NCBI GenBank assembly: GCA_963701265.1
Contig: OY969581.1
Span: 1 to 64,000 of the forward strand
Length of the DNA stretch: 64,000 nt
Reading direction: 5' to 3'
From: VRUE01 sp963701265
Lineage (GTDB): Bacteria; Actinomycetota; Thermoleophilia; Solirubrobacterales; 70-9
Under the pieces are notes generated by a model. The model saw only the letters and a list, made by a program, of their open reading frames with translations, searched no databases and was not told where the DNA came from. The position numbers and the translations under genes are program-made. Positions 17,114 to 25,509 of this stretch are shown here, piece by piece (within the stretch, counting starts at the first letter, position 1; each line of letters begins with the position of its first letter).

Positions 17114-18205
17114 GTGGCAGCACCGCCGCGACTTCCGCCCCAGATCGAGCACCGGATCGTCCGCAGGGCGTGCGGGCTCTCACCGCGGGTAATCCGGCGG
17201 TTGATCGGCCCGCCGCCGCGGCTTGACGGCCAGGAGCTCGCGGCCGACGTGCAGATGCTGCTGGCGCTGGCAAAGTTGAACGGCGAGACGTCGTTGGTCG
17301 AGGGCCGCACGGTCGAGCAAGCGCGGGCCGAGAATCGCGCAGAGGTACCGACCGTCACCGGCCCGCCGCGGCCGATGGCGAGGGTCGAGAGCATCAGCAT
17401 CCCGGGACCCGAATCCGAGATGGCCGCACGGCTCTACGTCGCCCTCGGCTCACCACAGCCACAGCAGCCGCTGCTCGTCTACTTCCACGGCGGTGGCTGG
17501 GTGATCGGCGACCTCAATACCCACGACGGCGTCTGTCGCTTTCTCGCCGAGCACAGCGGCTGCCGGGTGCTCTCCGTCGACTATCGCCTGGCGCCCGAGC
17601 ACCCCTTCCCCAAACCGCTCGAAGACGCAGTCGCCGCCTTTGCCTGGGCCCACGAGCACGCGGCCGAGCTTGGCGCCGATCCTGATCGGATCGCGGTCGG
17701 CGGCGACAGCGCCGGCGGCAACCTCGCCACCGCCCTCTGCCTGCAGAACCGCGACGCCGGCAATCCGCAGCCGGCGATGCAGCTGCTGCTCTATCCGTGC
17801 ACCGACGCGGTCGGCGGCCAGCAGTCGCGCGACACCTTCGCCGAAGGCTTCCTGCTGACACGCGAGGACATGGAGTGGTTCGAGAACCACTACATCCCCG
17901 ACGGCATCGACGATGATGATCCGCGGGCCTCGATGATGCGCGCCCGCGACGTCTCCGGACTGCCGCCGGCCTACGTCGCGACGTCCGGCTTCGATCCGCT
18001 GCGCGACGAGGGCGAGATCTACGCGGAGCGGATGCGCGAGGCGGGCGTGCAGGTGGTCCTGCAGCGGCACCCCGGCCAGATCCACGGCTTCGCCAACATC
18101 ACCGCGATCTGCCCCAGCGCCCGCACCGCGATGCTCGAAGCCGCGGGGGCCCTGCGCATGGGCCTCGGCCTGGCTTCGGTACAGCCCGCCGCGGCGCTCG
18201 CCTAA
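17114..18205 (+). CDS. Alpha/beta hydrolase, hormone-sensitive-lipase family esterase
   Basis: 363 aa from the GTG at 17114, preferred because a TACCCT box (17102-17107) is 6 nt upstream; an ATG at 17063 would add 17 residues. The oxyanion motif is HGGGWVIGD, the nucleophile elbow is GDSAGGN, and the acid and histidine lie in FDPLRDEG and IHGF. This is the complete HSL (family IV) triad. An N-terminal cap of about 70 residues is present. It probably hydrolyses short or medium acyl esters; the natural substrate is unknown. It precedes the CsoR-controlled pair but ends before the operator. Confidence 0.9.
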   Translation: MAAPPRLPPQIEHRIVRRACGLSPRVIRRLIGPPPRLDGQELAADVQMLLALAKLNGETSLVEGRTVEQARAENRAEVPTVTGPPRPMARVESISIPGPESEMAARLYVALGSPQPQQPLLVYFHGGGWVIGDLNTHDGVCRFLAEHSGCRVLSVDYRLAPEHPFPKPLEDAVAAFAWAHEHAAELGADPDRIAVGGDSAGGNLATALCLQNRDAGNPQPAMQLLLYPCTDAVGGQQSRDTFAEGFLLTREDMEWFENHYIPDGIDDDDPRASMMRARDVSGLPPAYVATSGFDPLRDEGEIYAERMREAGVQVVLQRHPGQIHGFANITAICPSARTAMLEAAGALRMGLGLASVQPAAALA

Positions 18206-18229
18206 TACCCCTGGGGGGTATGTAATAAT
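18205..18229 (+). promoter_or_regulatory. CsoR-type operator and -10 box for the DUF4396-csoR operon
   Basis: The near-perfect dyad ATACCCCTGGGGGGTAT (18205-18221) has the G-tract layout of CsoR/RcnR operators. It is followed at once by the promoter-like TAATAAT (18223-18229), 7 nt before the ATG. A copper-free CsoR bound here would block the promoter of its own operon. Confidence 0.82.
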
Positions 18230-18236
18230 CGGTGGC

Positions 18237-18809
18237 ATGGATGCTCGTGCCCATCACCACCACGCAATGCCAACCGAGGGCGCTGCGCTCACCAGCGTCG
18301 CGATCAGCGCCACCCTCCACTGCCTGACCGGGTGCGCACTCGGTGAGATCGCCGGGATGGCGATCGGGACCGCGCTCGGCTTCTCCAACCTGGGGACCAT
18401 CGCCCTCGCGATCGCCCTCGCCTTCGTCTTCGGCTACAGCCTGACCAGCCTGCCACTGCTGCGCGCCGGCCTGGCGCTCTCGGCGGTGATCCCGATCGCG
18501 CTCGCCTCCGACACGCTCAGCATCGCGACGATGGAGGTCGTCGACAACCTCATCGTCGTCCTCATCCCGGGGGCCCTCGAGGCGGGCCTCGGCGACCTGC
18601 TCTTCTGGGGCAGCCTCTCCTTCTCGCTGGTGATCGCGGGAGCTTTCGCAGTGCCGGTCAACCGCTGGCTGATCGCCCGCGGCAAAGGCCACGCGGTCGT
18701 CCACGAGACCGGAATCCACGGTGGCCCGCCGGTGCGGGTCGTCGCCTATGTCGCTGCCCTGGCGGGGATCTTCGGCGCCACCGTGCTGCTGATCGAGGGC
18801 CTCTCGTGA
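18237..18809 (+). CDS. DUF4396 integral membrane protein, probable metal-handling partner of CsoR
   Basis: 190 aa with four to five predicted transmembrane helices. The N-terminus is metal-ligand rich: four consecutive histidines (residues 6-9), a methionine, and then HCLTGCALGEIAGM in the first helix, a CxxxC-type pair followed by Glu and Met. A second helix carries TMEVVDN. DUF4396 has no established function. The CsoR operator directly upstream and the csoR gene overlapping its end argue for Cu(I) sensing and transport or storage. No CopA ATPase or CopZ chaperone is adjacent, so this could be the sole effector. Confidence 0.82.
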   Translation: MDARAHHHHAMPTEGAALTSVAISATLHCLTGCALGEIAGMAIGTALGFSNLGTIALAIALAFVFGYSLTSLPLLRAGLALSAVIPIALASDTLSIATMEVVDNLIVVLIPGALEAGLGDLLFWGSLSFSLVIAGAFAVPVNRWLIARGKGHAVVHETGIHGGPPVRVVAYVAALAGIFGATVLLIEGLS

Positions 18810-19096
18810 GCGACGAGGCCACCACCCACGGCTACACGGAGAACAAGGACGCGGTGCAGAAGCGGCTGCGCCGGATCGAGGGCCAGGTGCGCGGCGTCGA
18901 GCGGATGGTCGAGGAGAACCGCTACTGCATCGACGTCGTCACCCAGGTGACCGCGATCCAGGCGGCATTGGACAAGGTCGCCCTGGAGCTGCTCTCGGAC
19001 CACGCCGCGCATTGCGTCGTGGGGGCCGAGGCGGGAGAGCAAGAAGAGCGCACCGAAGAGCTAATGGCCGCCGTTAAAAGACTTTTGCGTCGCTGA
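18806..19096 (+). CDS. csoR: Copper-sensing transcriptional repressor CsoR
   Basis: 96 aa helical CsoR/RcnR-family protein. The Cu(I) ligands are present with the spacing of mycobacterial CsoR: C41, H66 and C70 (25 and 4 residues apart). The N-terminal VQKRLRRIEGQVRGVERM is the DNA-facing helix. It starts with a GTG overlapping the DUF4396 stop and is therefore translationally coupled. When loaded with Cu(I) it should leave the 18205-18221 operator and induce the pair. A formaldehyde sensor (FrmR) is less likely because of the His/Cys pattern. Confidence 0.93.
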   Translation: MSDEATTHGYTENKDAVQKRLRRIEGQVRGVERMVEENRYCIDVVTQVTAIQAALDKVALELLSDHAAHCVVGAEAGEQEERTEELMAAVKRLLRR

Positions 19097-19198
19097 TCAG
19101 GCGATACGGACAAGCAGATCAAGGACACAGGGAGCGAAGCGTGCTCTGCACGTGAGCGACCGAGGACGCCGATATGCGCCGTCCGTATCGCCTGATCA
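19094..19198. terminator. Long inverted repeat joining two convergent stop codons
   Basis: Perfect 18-bp arms, TGATCAGGCGATACGGAC (19094-19111) and GTCCGTATCGCCTGATCA (19181-19198), flank a 69-bp spacer. Each arm begins with the TGA stop of its gene, csoR on the plus strand and the ABC permease on the minus strand. The spacer contains a small CGTGC-TCT-GCACG hairpin. It may be a bidirectional terminator or mRNA end cap, although the spacer is long for that. Confidence 0.72.
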
Positions 19199-21745
19199 CT
19201 CGTATTGCAGCGACTCGAGCACATCGAGTCGCGAGGCGCGGCGCGCCGGCGGGATCGCGGCGAGCACGCCGATGATCGCAGCGAAGACGAGCATTCCGAT
19301 CAGCGAGCCGATCGGGTAGGAGAGCGTGAAGCCTTCGTCCTTCAGCGGTTGCGCGATCAGCGCGGCGAAGACCAGGCCCAGCGCCATGCCGAGGATGGCG
19401 CCGATCAAGGCCGTGATCACCGCCTCGTAGCGGATCATCGTCCGCACCTGGCGCCGCGACATGCCGATCGCCCGCAGCATCCCCAGCTCCCGCCTGCGTT
19501 CGTGGATCGAGAGGGCCAGGGTGTTGGCGATGCCGAAGGCCGAGATGATGATCGCGAGCCCGAGCAGGGCGAAGACCAGATTGACGAGCTGGTCGACCTG
19601 TTCTTCGCGGCTTTCCTTCAGTTCCTGCTGGTTCAGCACTTCGGCGACCGGGAACGCCCTTTCGACCCCTGCGGTGAGCAGGGCCTGCACCTTGCTCGCA
19701 TCCACCCCGGGCTCCGTCTCGACGAAGTCGATCGTGTCCTGGGTCTGGCTGAATTCGCGCGCCAGCGCCGCCTGGGTGATCAGGACGCTGCCGAAGACGC
19801 CCAGTTTGGAGTCGAACTCGCCGACCACTTCGAAGCTTGGCTTGCGTCGAGTCTGACTGAGCAGGCGGAAGTGATCGCCGACTTCGAGGTCGTTTGCGGA
19901 GGCGAACGAGTCGGCGAGGATCGCCTGGTCGTTGCGCAGGCGACGCAACACCGCCGGTCCGCCTTTCTTCCATTCGACGTCGACCGCGTCTTCGACGTTG
20001 CGGGTCGGCGCCGAGACCCTTGCCCCCGCCCCGCCGTCGACCAGCTTCGCCTGTACCGAGCGGGTCGAGGCGACGGCTTTGACTCCGGGCACCTTCTGCG
20101 CCGCGAACGCCGCCCCGTTCGGGATCGGCGAGAAGCCGTCGCTGTTCTGAATCACCAGGCCGCCGGCGAAGTTCTCATCGACCACCTGAGCGACCGAGCT
20201 CTTCAGCCCGGCGGCGAAGACGGTGACGAAGGCGACGACCATCAACCCGATCATCAGTGCCGCCGCGGTGACGGCCGTGCGGCCGGGATTGCGCTGCGTG
20301 TTCTCGCGCGAGAGCCGGCCGAGCAGGCGGCGCAGCCGCTCCAGTGGCCAGCCGGCGATCCGCGCCAGCGGCGGCACCAGGTGGGGACTGAAGAGCGAGA
20401 CGGCAAAGACGATGACGACCGCCCCGCCGCCGATCAGCCCCGCCGCCGTGCCGGATGAGGCGCTGCCGAAGAGCCCGATCAGGACCATCGCCAGCCCGAC
20501 CACGCCAAGCAGGAGTGAGAGCGCGATGCCGATCAGCCGGCGCCGGCGCGTTGGCGTCGGCGTGAAGGCGTGCAGGGCGGCGATCGGCGGCACCCGGGTC
20601 GAGCGGATCGCCGGCACCAGCGCCGAGAACGTGGTGACGACGATGCCGATCGCCAGCGAGACGATGACAGTGCGCGACTTCATCACCAGCCCGGTCGTCG
20701 GCAGGTCGATTTCGAAGGTTTCCAGCAGTCCGTTGAGCAGCTTGGCGATGACGAAGCCGCCGCCGATGCCGATTACCGCGCCGATCGCGCCGATTACCAG
20801 CGCCTCAACGACCACGGTGTTGAGGATCTGGCGCCGCGAGGCGCCGAGCGTGCGCAGCATGCCGAACTCGGTGACCCGCTGGGCAACCGTGATCGAGAAG
20901 GTGTTGAAGATCAGGAAGGAACCGACGAGGATCGCGATGAAGGCGAAGACGAGCAGGAAGATCTGCAGGAAGCTGAGGTTGTCGCGGATTTCTTCGGAGC
21001 CGCGGTCGGCGTTTTCCTTCGCCGTCTCGACCCGCACCCCGCCGGGCATCTGCGGTGCGATCCGCCGCTTCAGAGCCTCCTCCGAAACGCCCTCCTCGGC
21101 GGCGACCGAGATCTGGTCGAAGCGGCCGACCTTGCGGGTGAGGCGCTGCGCCACGGGCAGCGTCACCTGGGCGATGCTGGCGCCGCCGAAGGAGGCGCCA
21201 CCGAGACGGGTGAAGCCGACCAGCTCGAAGGAGCGGGCGCTGCCTTGCCCGATCAGCTTGATTTCTTCGCCCAGCTCGAGCCCCGACGTTTCCGCGGCTG
21301 CCTTGTCGATCGAGGCTTCGGTCGGGCCGCGCGGCCGGTGGCCATCGATGTAGGTAAGTGACTCGAGGCTGCCGGGCAGCTCCGAGGAGATGAACTTCGG
21401 CGCGAATTTGTTGCCGATCTTCTCCCCTTCGGAGTTGAAGAAGCCGCCCGGCGTGAAGATCGCTCCGGAGGCCAATTTCACTCCCGGCGTCTTCTGCACT
21501 CGCGGCAGCAACGCGGCGCTGATCGTGGGAATTTCGCCGTTTTCCTGCTCGACCGGATTCTCAGCGCTGATGACAACGCTGGTCCCCTTCAGCGACTCGC
21601 CGAAGATTTCGTCGAAGGCGGCGAAGATCGTGTCGGTGAGGACGTAGGAACCGGCGACGAAAGCGACCCCGATGATCACGGCGAGGGTCGTCGACAGGGC
21701 CCGCGCCTTGCGCGCCCAGAGGCTCTTGAGGCTGAGGCTAGTCAA
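19196..21745 (-). CDS. ABC transporter permease, FtsX/MacB type
   Basis: 849 aa. A transmembrane helix near the N-terminus is followed by a large extracytoplasmic MacB-like domain and a first FtsX block of three helices (about 255-370). Two further helices follow near 400-450, then a second periplasmic domain after residue 490 and a final FtsX block ending near 840. The hallmark RTLGASRRQI / RAIGMSRRQV sequences appear once in each FtsX block. The pair with the upstream ATPase resembles LolCDE/MacB-type mechanotransmission systems. In Gram-positives these export lipids, peptides or act in antibiotic resistance. The substrate is unknown. Its start overlaps the ATPase gene by 8 bp. Confidence 0.92.
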   Translation of the reverse strand: MTSLSLKSLWARKARALSTTLAVIIGVAFVAGSYVLTDTIFAAFDEIFGESLKGTSVVISAENPVEQENGEIPTISAALLPRVQKTPGVKLASGAIFTPGGFFNSEGEKIGNKFAPKFISSELPGSLESLTYIDGHRPRGPTEASIDKAAAETSGLELGEEIKLIGQGSARSFELVGFTRLGGASFGGASIAQVTLPVAQRLTRKVGRFDQISVAAEEGVSEEALKRRIAPQMPGGVRVETAKENADRGSEEIRDNLSFLQIFLLVFAFIAILVGSFLIFNTFSITVAQRVTEFGMLRTLGASRRQILNTVVVEALVIGAIGAVIGIGGGFVIAKLLNGLLETFEIDLPTTGLVMKSRTVIVSLAIGIVVTTFSALVPAIRSTRVPPIAALHAFTPTPTRRRRLIGIALSLLLGVVGLAMVLIGLFGSASSGTAAGLIGGGAVVIVFAVSLFSPHLVPPLARIAGWPLERLRRLLGRLSRENTQRNPGRTAVTAAALMIGLMVVAFVTVFAAGLKSSVAQVVDENFAGGLVIQNSDGFSPIPNGAAFAAQKVPGVKAVASTRSVQAKLVDGGAGARVSAPTRNVEDAVDVEWKKGGPAVLRRLRNDQAILADSFASANDLEVGDHFRLLSQTRRKPSFEVVGEFDSKLGVFGSVLITQAALAREFSQTQDTIDFVETEPGVDASKVQALLTAGVERAFPVAEVLNQQELKESREEQVDQLVNLVFALLGLAIIISAFGIANTLALSIHERRRELGMLRAIGMSRRQVRTMIRYEAVITALIGAILGMALGLVFAALIAQPLKDEGFTLSYPIGSLIGMLVFAAIIGVLAAIPPARRASRLDVLESLQYE

Positions 21746-22469
21746 CCTGCTTCATCAGCTCGATCACGTCGTCCGCGGACCCGGGGGCGTCGTCGTGGAC
21801 GATCTTGCCGTCGCGGAGGGTGATCAAGCGGTCGGCGTGAGCGGCGGCGGCGGGATCGTGGGTGACCATGATCACCGTCTGCTCGAACTGGTCAACCGCC
21901 TGGCGCAGCAGCCGCAGCACGTCCTCGCTCGCCTTCGAGTCGAGGTTGCCGGTCGGCTCGTCGGCGAAGACGACGGCCGGTTTGGAGACCAGGGCGCGGG
22001 CGACCGCAACGCGCTGCTGCTGACCCCCCGAGAGCTCGGCGGGGCGATGCGTGCGGCGCTCGTCGAGACCGACGGTTTGGATCAGCTGATCGACCCAGGC
22101 CTGGTCGGGCTTGCGCCCAGCGATCGAGAGCGGCAGCACCAGGTTCTCCTCGGCGGTGAGGACCGGCAGCAGGTTGAAGAACTGGAAGACGAAGCCGAGC
22201 TTCTCGCGGCGCAGCTTGGTCAGCGCGCCGTCGTCGAGGCCGGTGATCTCCTCACCGTCGAGCAGGACGGTGCCGGCGGTCGGCGTGTCGAGCCCGGCGA
22301 GGATGTGCATCAGCGTCGACTTGCCGGAGCCCGAGGGCCCCATGATCGCGGTGAAGCGGCCGCGCTCGAAAGCGGTGCTGACCTCGACCAGCGCGTCGAC
22401 CGCGGCTGCACCTTCCCCGTAGCGCCGCGATATTCCGTTGGCCTCGACAACCTGCCCGTTCAAGCTCAT
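21738..22469 (-). CDS. ABC transporter ATP-binding protein, LolD/MacB type
   Basis: 243 aa from the ATG at 22469, chosen because a TACGGT box (22476-22481, minus) lies 6 nt upstream; a longer frame starts at 22508. Walker A is GPSGSGKST, the Q-loop follows in FVFQFFNLL, the signature is LSGGQQQRVAVARAL and Walker B is VVFADEPTGNLDS. The H-loop is MVTHD. These are typical of the LolD family that powers FtsX-type permeases. It is translationally coupled to the permease and divergent from the HAD phosphatase. Confidence 0.94.
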   Translation of the reverse strand: MSLNGQVVEANGISRRYGEGAAAVDALVEVSTAFERGRFTAIMGPSGSGKSTLMHILAGLDTPTAGTVLLDGEEITGLDDGALTKLRREKLGFVFQFFNLLPVLTAEENLVLPLSIAGRKPDQAWVDQLIQTVGLDERRTHRPAELSGGQQQRVAVARALVSKPAVVFADEPTGNLDSKASEDVLRLLRQAVDQFEQTVIMVTHDPAAAAHADRLITLRDGKIVHDDAPGSADDVIELMKQVD

Positions 22470-22543
22470 GGCCGCACCGTATCGATCTCTATACCCAAGC
22501 TCTCCCAACCGGACTTATCTCACGTCTAGATAGCCTGCGCCGC

Positions 22544-23329
22544 GTGGCTTTGGCGGACGAATTCGACGGCTTTCTGGTCGACCTCGACGGGGTCGTCTGG
22601 GTGGGACGGGAGCTGGTGGCGGGCTCGGCCGAGGCCCTGCGGGCTCTGATCGAGTCCGGCAAGGAGATCGTCTTCGTCACCAACAACCCGGGCCGACCGC
22701 CGGCGACCTACGCCGAGCGCCTGCGCGAGGCGGGCGTGCCGGTGGCCGAGGACCGCATCGTCACGGCCGGGGTCGCCACGGCGCGGCTGGCCGCTGAGGT
22801 GGTCGGGGCCGGCTCGACCGCCTTCGCGATCGGCGCGCCCGCCTTTCACCAGACCGTCGCCGACGCGGGGCTGCGGCTGCTCGAGGGCGAGGACGGCCGG
22901 GGCGCCGACGCGGTCCTGGTCTCCGGCCATCGCGGCTTCGACTACGAGGAGCTGCTGACGGCGACGCTGGCGCTGCAGAACGGCGCCAAGCTGTTCGCGA
23001 CCAGCCACGACCCGACCCTGCCGATGCCGGGTGGTGCCTGGCCGGGGACCGGCTCGATCCTGGCGGCAGTGGAGACCGCCTCGGGAGCCCGCGCCGAGAT
23101 CGGCGGCAAGCCCGAACGCCACCTCTTCGACCAGGCGCGGGCGCTGATCGGCGGGGCCGAGCGGGTGGCGATGGTCGGCGACCGGATCTCCTCCGACATC
23201 GAGGGTGGGCGGCGGGCCGGCCTGGCGACGATCCTCGTGCTCAGCGGTGCCTCCTCCCGTGAGGAGGCGGCGGCGGCGGATCCAGCGCCCGACCTGGTCC
23301 TCGACGACCTCGCTGCGCTGCTGACTTGA
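22544..23329 (+). CDS. HAD-superfamily IIA phosphatase (NagD-like)
   Basis: 261 aa. Motif I is DLDGV (nucleophile D13, acid D15), motif II is VFVTNN, the lysine is in GGKPERHLF and motif IV is VGDRISSDIEGG. The C2-type cap lies between motifs II and III, as in NagD and 4-nitrophenylphosphatases. It dephosphorylates a small cytosolic phosphate ester; the substrate cannot be predicted. The start is a GTG 7 nt after a TAGCCT box (22531-22536), a likely leaderless message. The stop overlaps the start of the MFS gene. Confidence 0.92.
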   Translation: MALADEFDGFLVDLDGVVWVGRELVAGSAEALRALIESGKEIVFVTNNPGRPPATYAERLREAGVPVAEDRIVTAGVATARLAAEVVGAGSTAFAIGAPAFHQTVADAGLRLLEGEDGRGADAVLVSGHRGFDYEELLTATLALQNGAKLFATSHDPTLPMPGGAWPGTGSILAAVETASGARAEIGGKPERHLFDQARALIGGAERVAMVGDRISSDIEGGRRAGLATILVLSGASSREEAAAADPAPDLVLDDLAALLT

Positions 23330-24534
23330 GCGCCGCGGATGTGCCCACCGAGATGAGCGAGGAGCCGACAACCTCGACCCACCGCCCCGGCCTCGCCTTT
23401 GCCGGGGTCTTCGGCGTGACCTTCTGCTGCCTGCTCGCCGTCGGCGCCGTGCTGCCGGTCCTGCCTCGCTACGTGCACGGCCCGCTCGACGCCGGCAACA
23501 TCGCCGTCGGCATCGTGGTCGGCTCCTACGCGATCACCGGCCTGCTGCTGCGTCCCTTTGCCGGCCGCCTCGCCGACCACCGCGGTCGCAAGCCGACGGT
23601 CCTGGTCGGCGCCGCATTGGTCGCGATCGGTGGCTTCATGTACCTGCTGCCGCTGGGCGTGGCGGGGTTGATCGCCGCACGGCTGGTGCTCGGTGCCGGT
23701 GAGGGTGCGGTCTTCACCGCGGGCTCGGCCTGGATCATCGACCTGGCGCCGATCGAGCGGCGCGGCCGCGTCATCGGCCTCTACGGCCTGGCGGTTTGGG
23801 CGGGACTGAGCATCGGCCCGCTATTCGGTGAGCTGCTCCTGCACGCCTCCGGCTACACACCGGTCTGGGTGCTGGCGGGGATCCTGCCCCTGGTCGGGGC
23901 GGCGATCGCGACCCGCATTCCCGATCCCTTCCAACCCTCACCGCAGATCGCCGAAGAAGACCACCCCCTGATCGAGCGCGAGGCGGTGCGCCCGGGAGCG
24001 GCGCTGGCCCTCGGCTCGATCGGCTACGCCACGGTCGCCGCCTTCGTCGTGCTGCACCTGGAAGCGCGGGGGGTCGGGCACGGCGCCCTGGTCTTCGGCG
24101 CCTTCGCGACGATGGTCGTGCTGACGCGCCTCATCGGCGGCGACCTGCCGGACCGCATCGGCCCGGTCCGCGTCGCCATCGCCGCCGCCCTGGTCGAGGC
24201 GGCGGGATTGATCACGATCGGGGTCGCCGAGAGCCTGGTGGTCGCGATCGCCGGTGCCCTGGCGATGGGCGCCGCCTTCTCGCTGCTCTACCCCTCGCTC
24301 TCACTGATCGTCGTCAGCCGCGTTTCCGACACCCGCCGCGGCGCCGCGCTCGGCACCTTCACCGCCTTCTTCGACGCCGGCGTCGGCCTCGGTGCCCCGC
24401 TGGCAGGCGCGATGGCGGCGCTGACGAGCTACGAGGGCGCCTTCTTCCTCTCCGCCACGATCGCCCTGGTCTCGGCGGCGACGATCGCGCTGGCTGTGGC
24501 CCCGGCGGCCCGCACCGCTCTCGCCACCCGCTAG
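23326..24534 (+). CDS. Major facilitator superfamily transporter
   Basis: 402 aa, twelve predicted transmembrane helices in two halves. The A-motif RPFAGRLADHRGRKPTV follows helix 2, and a partial repeat GGDLPDRIGPVRV lies in the second half. This resembles the drug:H+ antiporter (DHA1) or a sugar-efflux group. Start TTG at 23326 overlaps the phosphatase stop (TTGA); an ATG nine codons in is an alternative. Co-transcription with the HAD phosphatase suggests linked substrates, but this is a guess. Its end meets the convergent thioesterase gene with overlapping stops. Confidence 0.9.
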   Translation: MSAADVPTEMSEEPTTSTHRPGLAFAGVFGVTFCCLLAVGAVLPVLPRYVHGPLDAGNIAVGIVVGSYAITGLLLRPFAGRLADHRGRKPTVLVGAALVAIGGFMYLLPLGVAGLIAARLVLGAGEGAVFTAGSAWIIDLAPIERRGRVIGLYGLAVWAGLSIGPLFGELLLHASGYTPVWVLAGILPLVGAAIATRIPDPFQPSPQIAEEDHPLIEREAVRPGAALALGSIGYATVAAFVVLHLEARGVGHGALVFGAFATMVVLTRLIGGDLPDRIGPVRVAIAAALVEAAGLITIGVAESLVVAIAGALAMGAAFSLLYPSLSLIVVSRVSDTRRGAALGTFTAFFDAGVGLGAPLAGAMAALTSYEGAFFLSATIALVSAATIALAVAPAARTALATR

Positions 24535-25316
24535 CGCTGTTCGATCAGCAGCGACTGGGCGGCGCGACCGATGCGACCGCGCTGGTCGGAGATCACCGAC
24601 TCGGCGGTGCCGATGCCGGTCGGCCGCGGCCTGGTGACCGCGTCGATGCAGACCCACTCCCCCTCCGGCATGCGCTCGAAGTGGACGGTGAGGTCGACGT
24701 TGATGAAGACGTAGGAGTGGTAATCGAGCACGGCGCTGATCCCATTGCCGACGTCGGCGGCGATCAGCGCCCGCTGCAACGGCGTCGGCTCCTCCCCGGC
24801 GACGAGTGGCTGCGCCATCCGCAACCAGAAGGTCGCCGGCCCCAACTCGAGAAACGCCCCGGCCACCGCCTTCAGCTCCATCCCCGTGTGGTAGCCGACC
24901 TCCTGCCCGGTCGGGAAGAACTCCGGCACCCAACCTTCCTCCGGCCCTGCCGGCGGCGACGAATCGTCCACCGCCCCCTGCGGCAGCTCCATCTCCGTCA
25001 TCCGCAACTGCCAAGCAGTAGCCCGTATCAACTCCCCCGCCTCACCCGAGAGCGAAGCCTCAACCATCCGCACCTTCCGCCCCGGCCGCAGCACCCGAGT
25101 CTCCACCCGCACCGGCCCAATCGGCACCGGCCGCAAAATCTCGAAGACGATCCGCCCAACCTGGAAGCTCTCAGAGCCATCCATCCGCTCTATCTCGCGC
25201 CCAAGCAGTGCCGAAGGCGGCCCGGCGTGCTGAGCTCCCGGATCCCACGGCCCCCGGGTCAGCTCAGTCGCAACGAACTGCCCTTCCTCATCCGGCTCGT
25301 AGAACGCGGCGGCCAC
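24531..25316 (-). CDS. Acyl-CoA thioesterase-like protein (tandem hot-dog, TesB-type)
   Basis: 261 aa with two hot-dog modules. The first carries GPWDPGAQHAGPPSALLGREIER. The second has ALIAADVGNGISAVLDYHSYVFINVDLTVHFER, which matches the TesB C-terminal half with D and S/T active-site positions. It probably cleaves acyl-CoA, fitting the acyl-CoA genes further right, though the exact substrate is unknown. The GTG start lies 8 nt after TAGGAT (25325-25330, minus), hence leaderless. The adjoining intergenic region carries a 131-bp nested hairpin. Confidence 0.87.
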   Translation of the reverse strand: MAAAFYEPDEEGQFVATELTRGPWDPGAQHAGPPSALLGREIERMDGSESFQVGRIVFEILRPVPIGPVRVETRVLRPGRKVRMVEASLSGEAGELIRATAWQLRMTEMELPQGAVDDSSPPAGPEEGWVPEFFPTGQEVGYHTGMELKAVAGAFLELGPATFWLRMAQPLVAGEEPTPLQRALIAADVGNGISAVLDYHSYVFINVDLTVHFERMPEGEWVCIDAVTRPRPTGIGTAESVISDQRGRIGRAAQSLLIEQR

Positions 25317-25333
25317 AGCAACTGATCCTATGA

Positions 25334-25464
25334 GCAGGTGGCGGGCACCGTCTCGACACTCCCTTCCCCAGCACCGCAGGGTGACTCTCAGCCGCGAAGC
25401 GGCTCCTCATTAATCCCGCCTCCGGCGGGATTTGGGGAGTGGCGAGACGGTGCCCGCCACCTGC
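25334..25464. repeat. 131-bp nested inverted-repeat element
   Basis: Terminal arms of 30 nt (25334-25363 and 25435-25464) pair at 29 of 30 positions. Inside are two smaller hairpins, GCCGC-GAA-GCGGC (25391-25403) and AATCCCGCC-TCC-GGCGGGATT (25412-25432). The element fills most of the gap between the divergent thioesterase and msrB genes and abuts the thioesterase promoter. No flanking duplication or transposase is seen. It could be a MITE-like remnant or a structured RNA or DNA element. Confidence 0.8.
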
Positions 25465-25509
25465 CCGTAAGAACCGAGGCGTAATCTCGATGCAGACGAA
25501 AGGAGCCAG

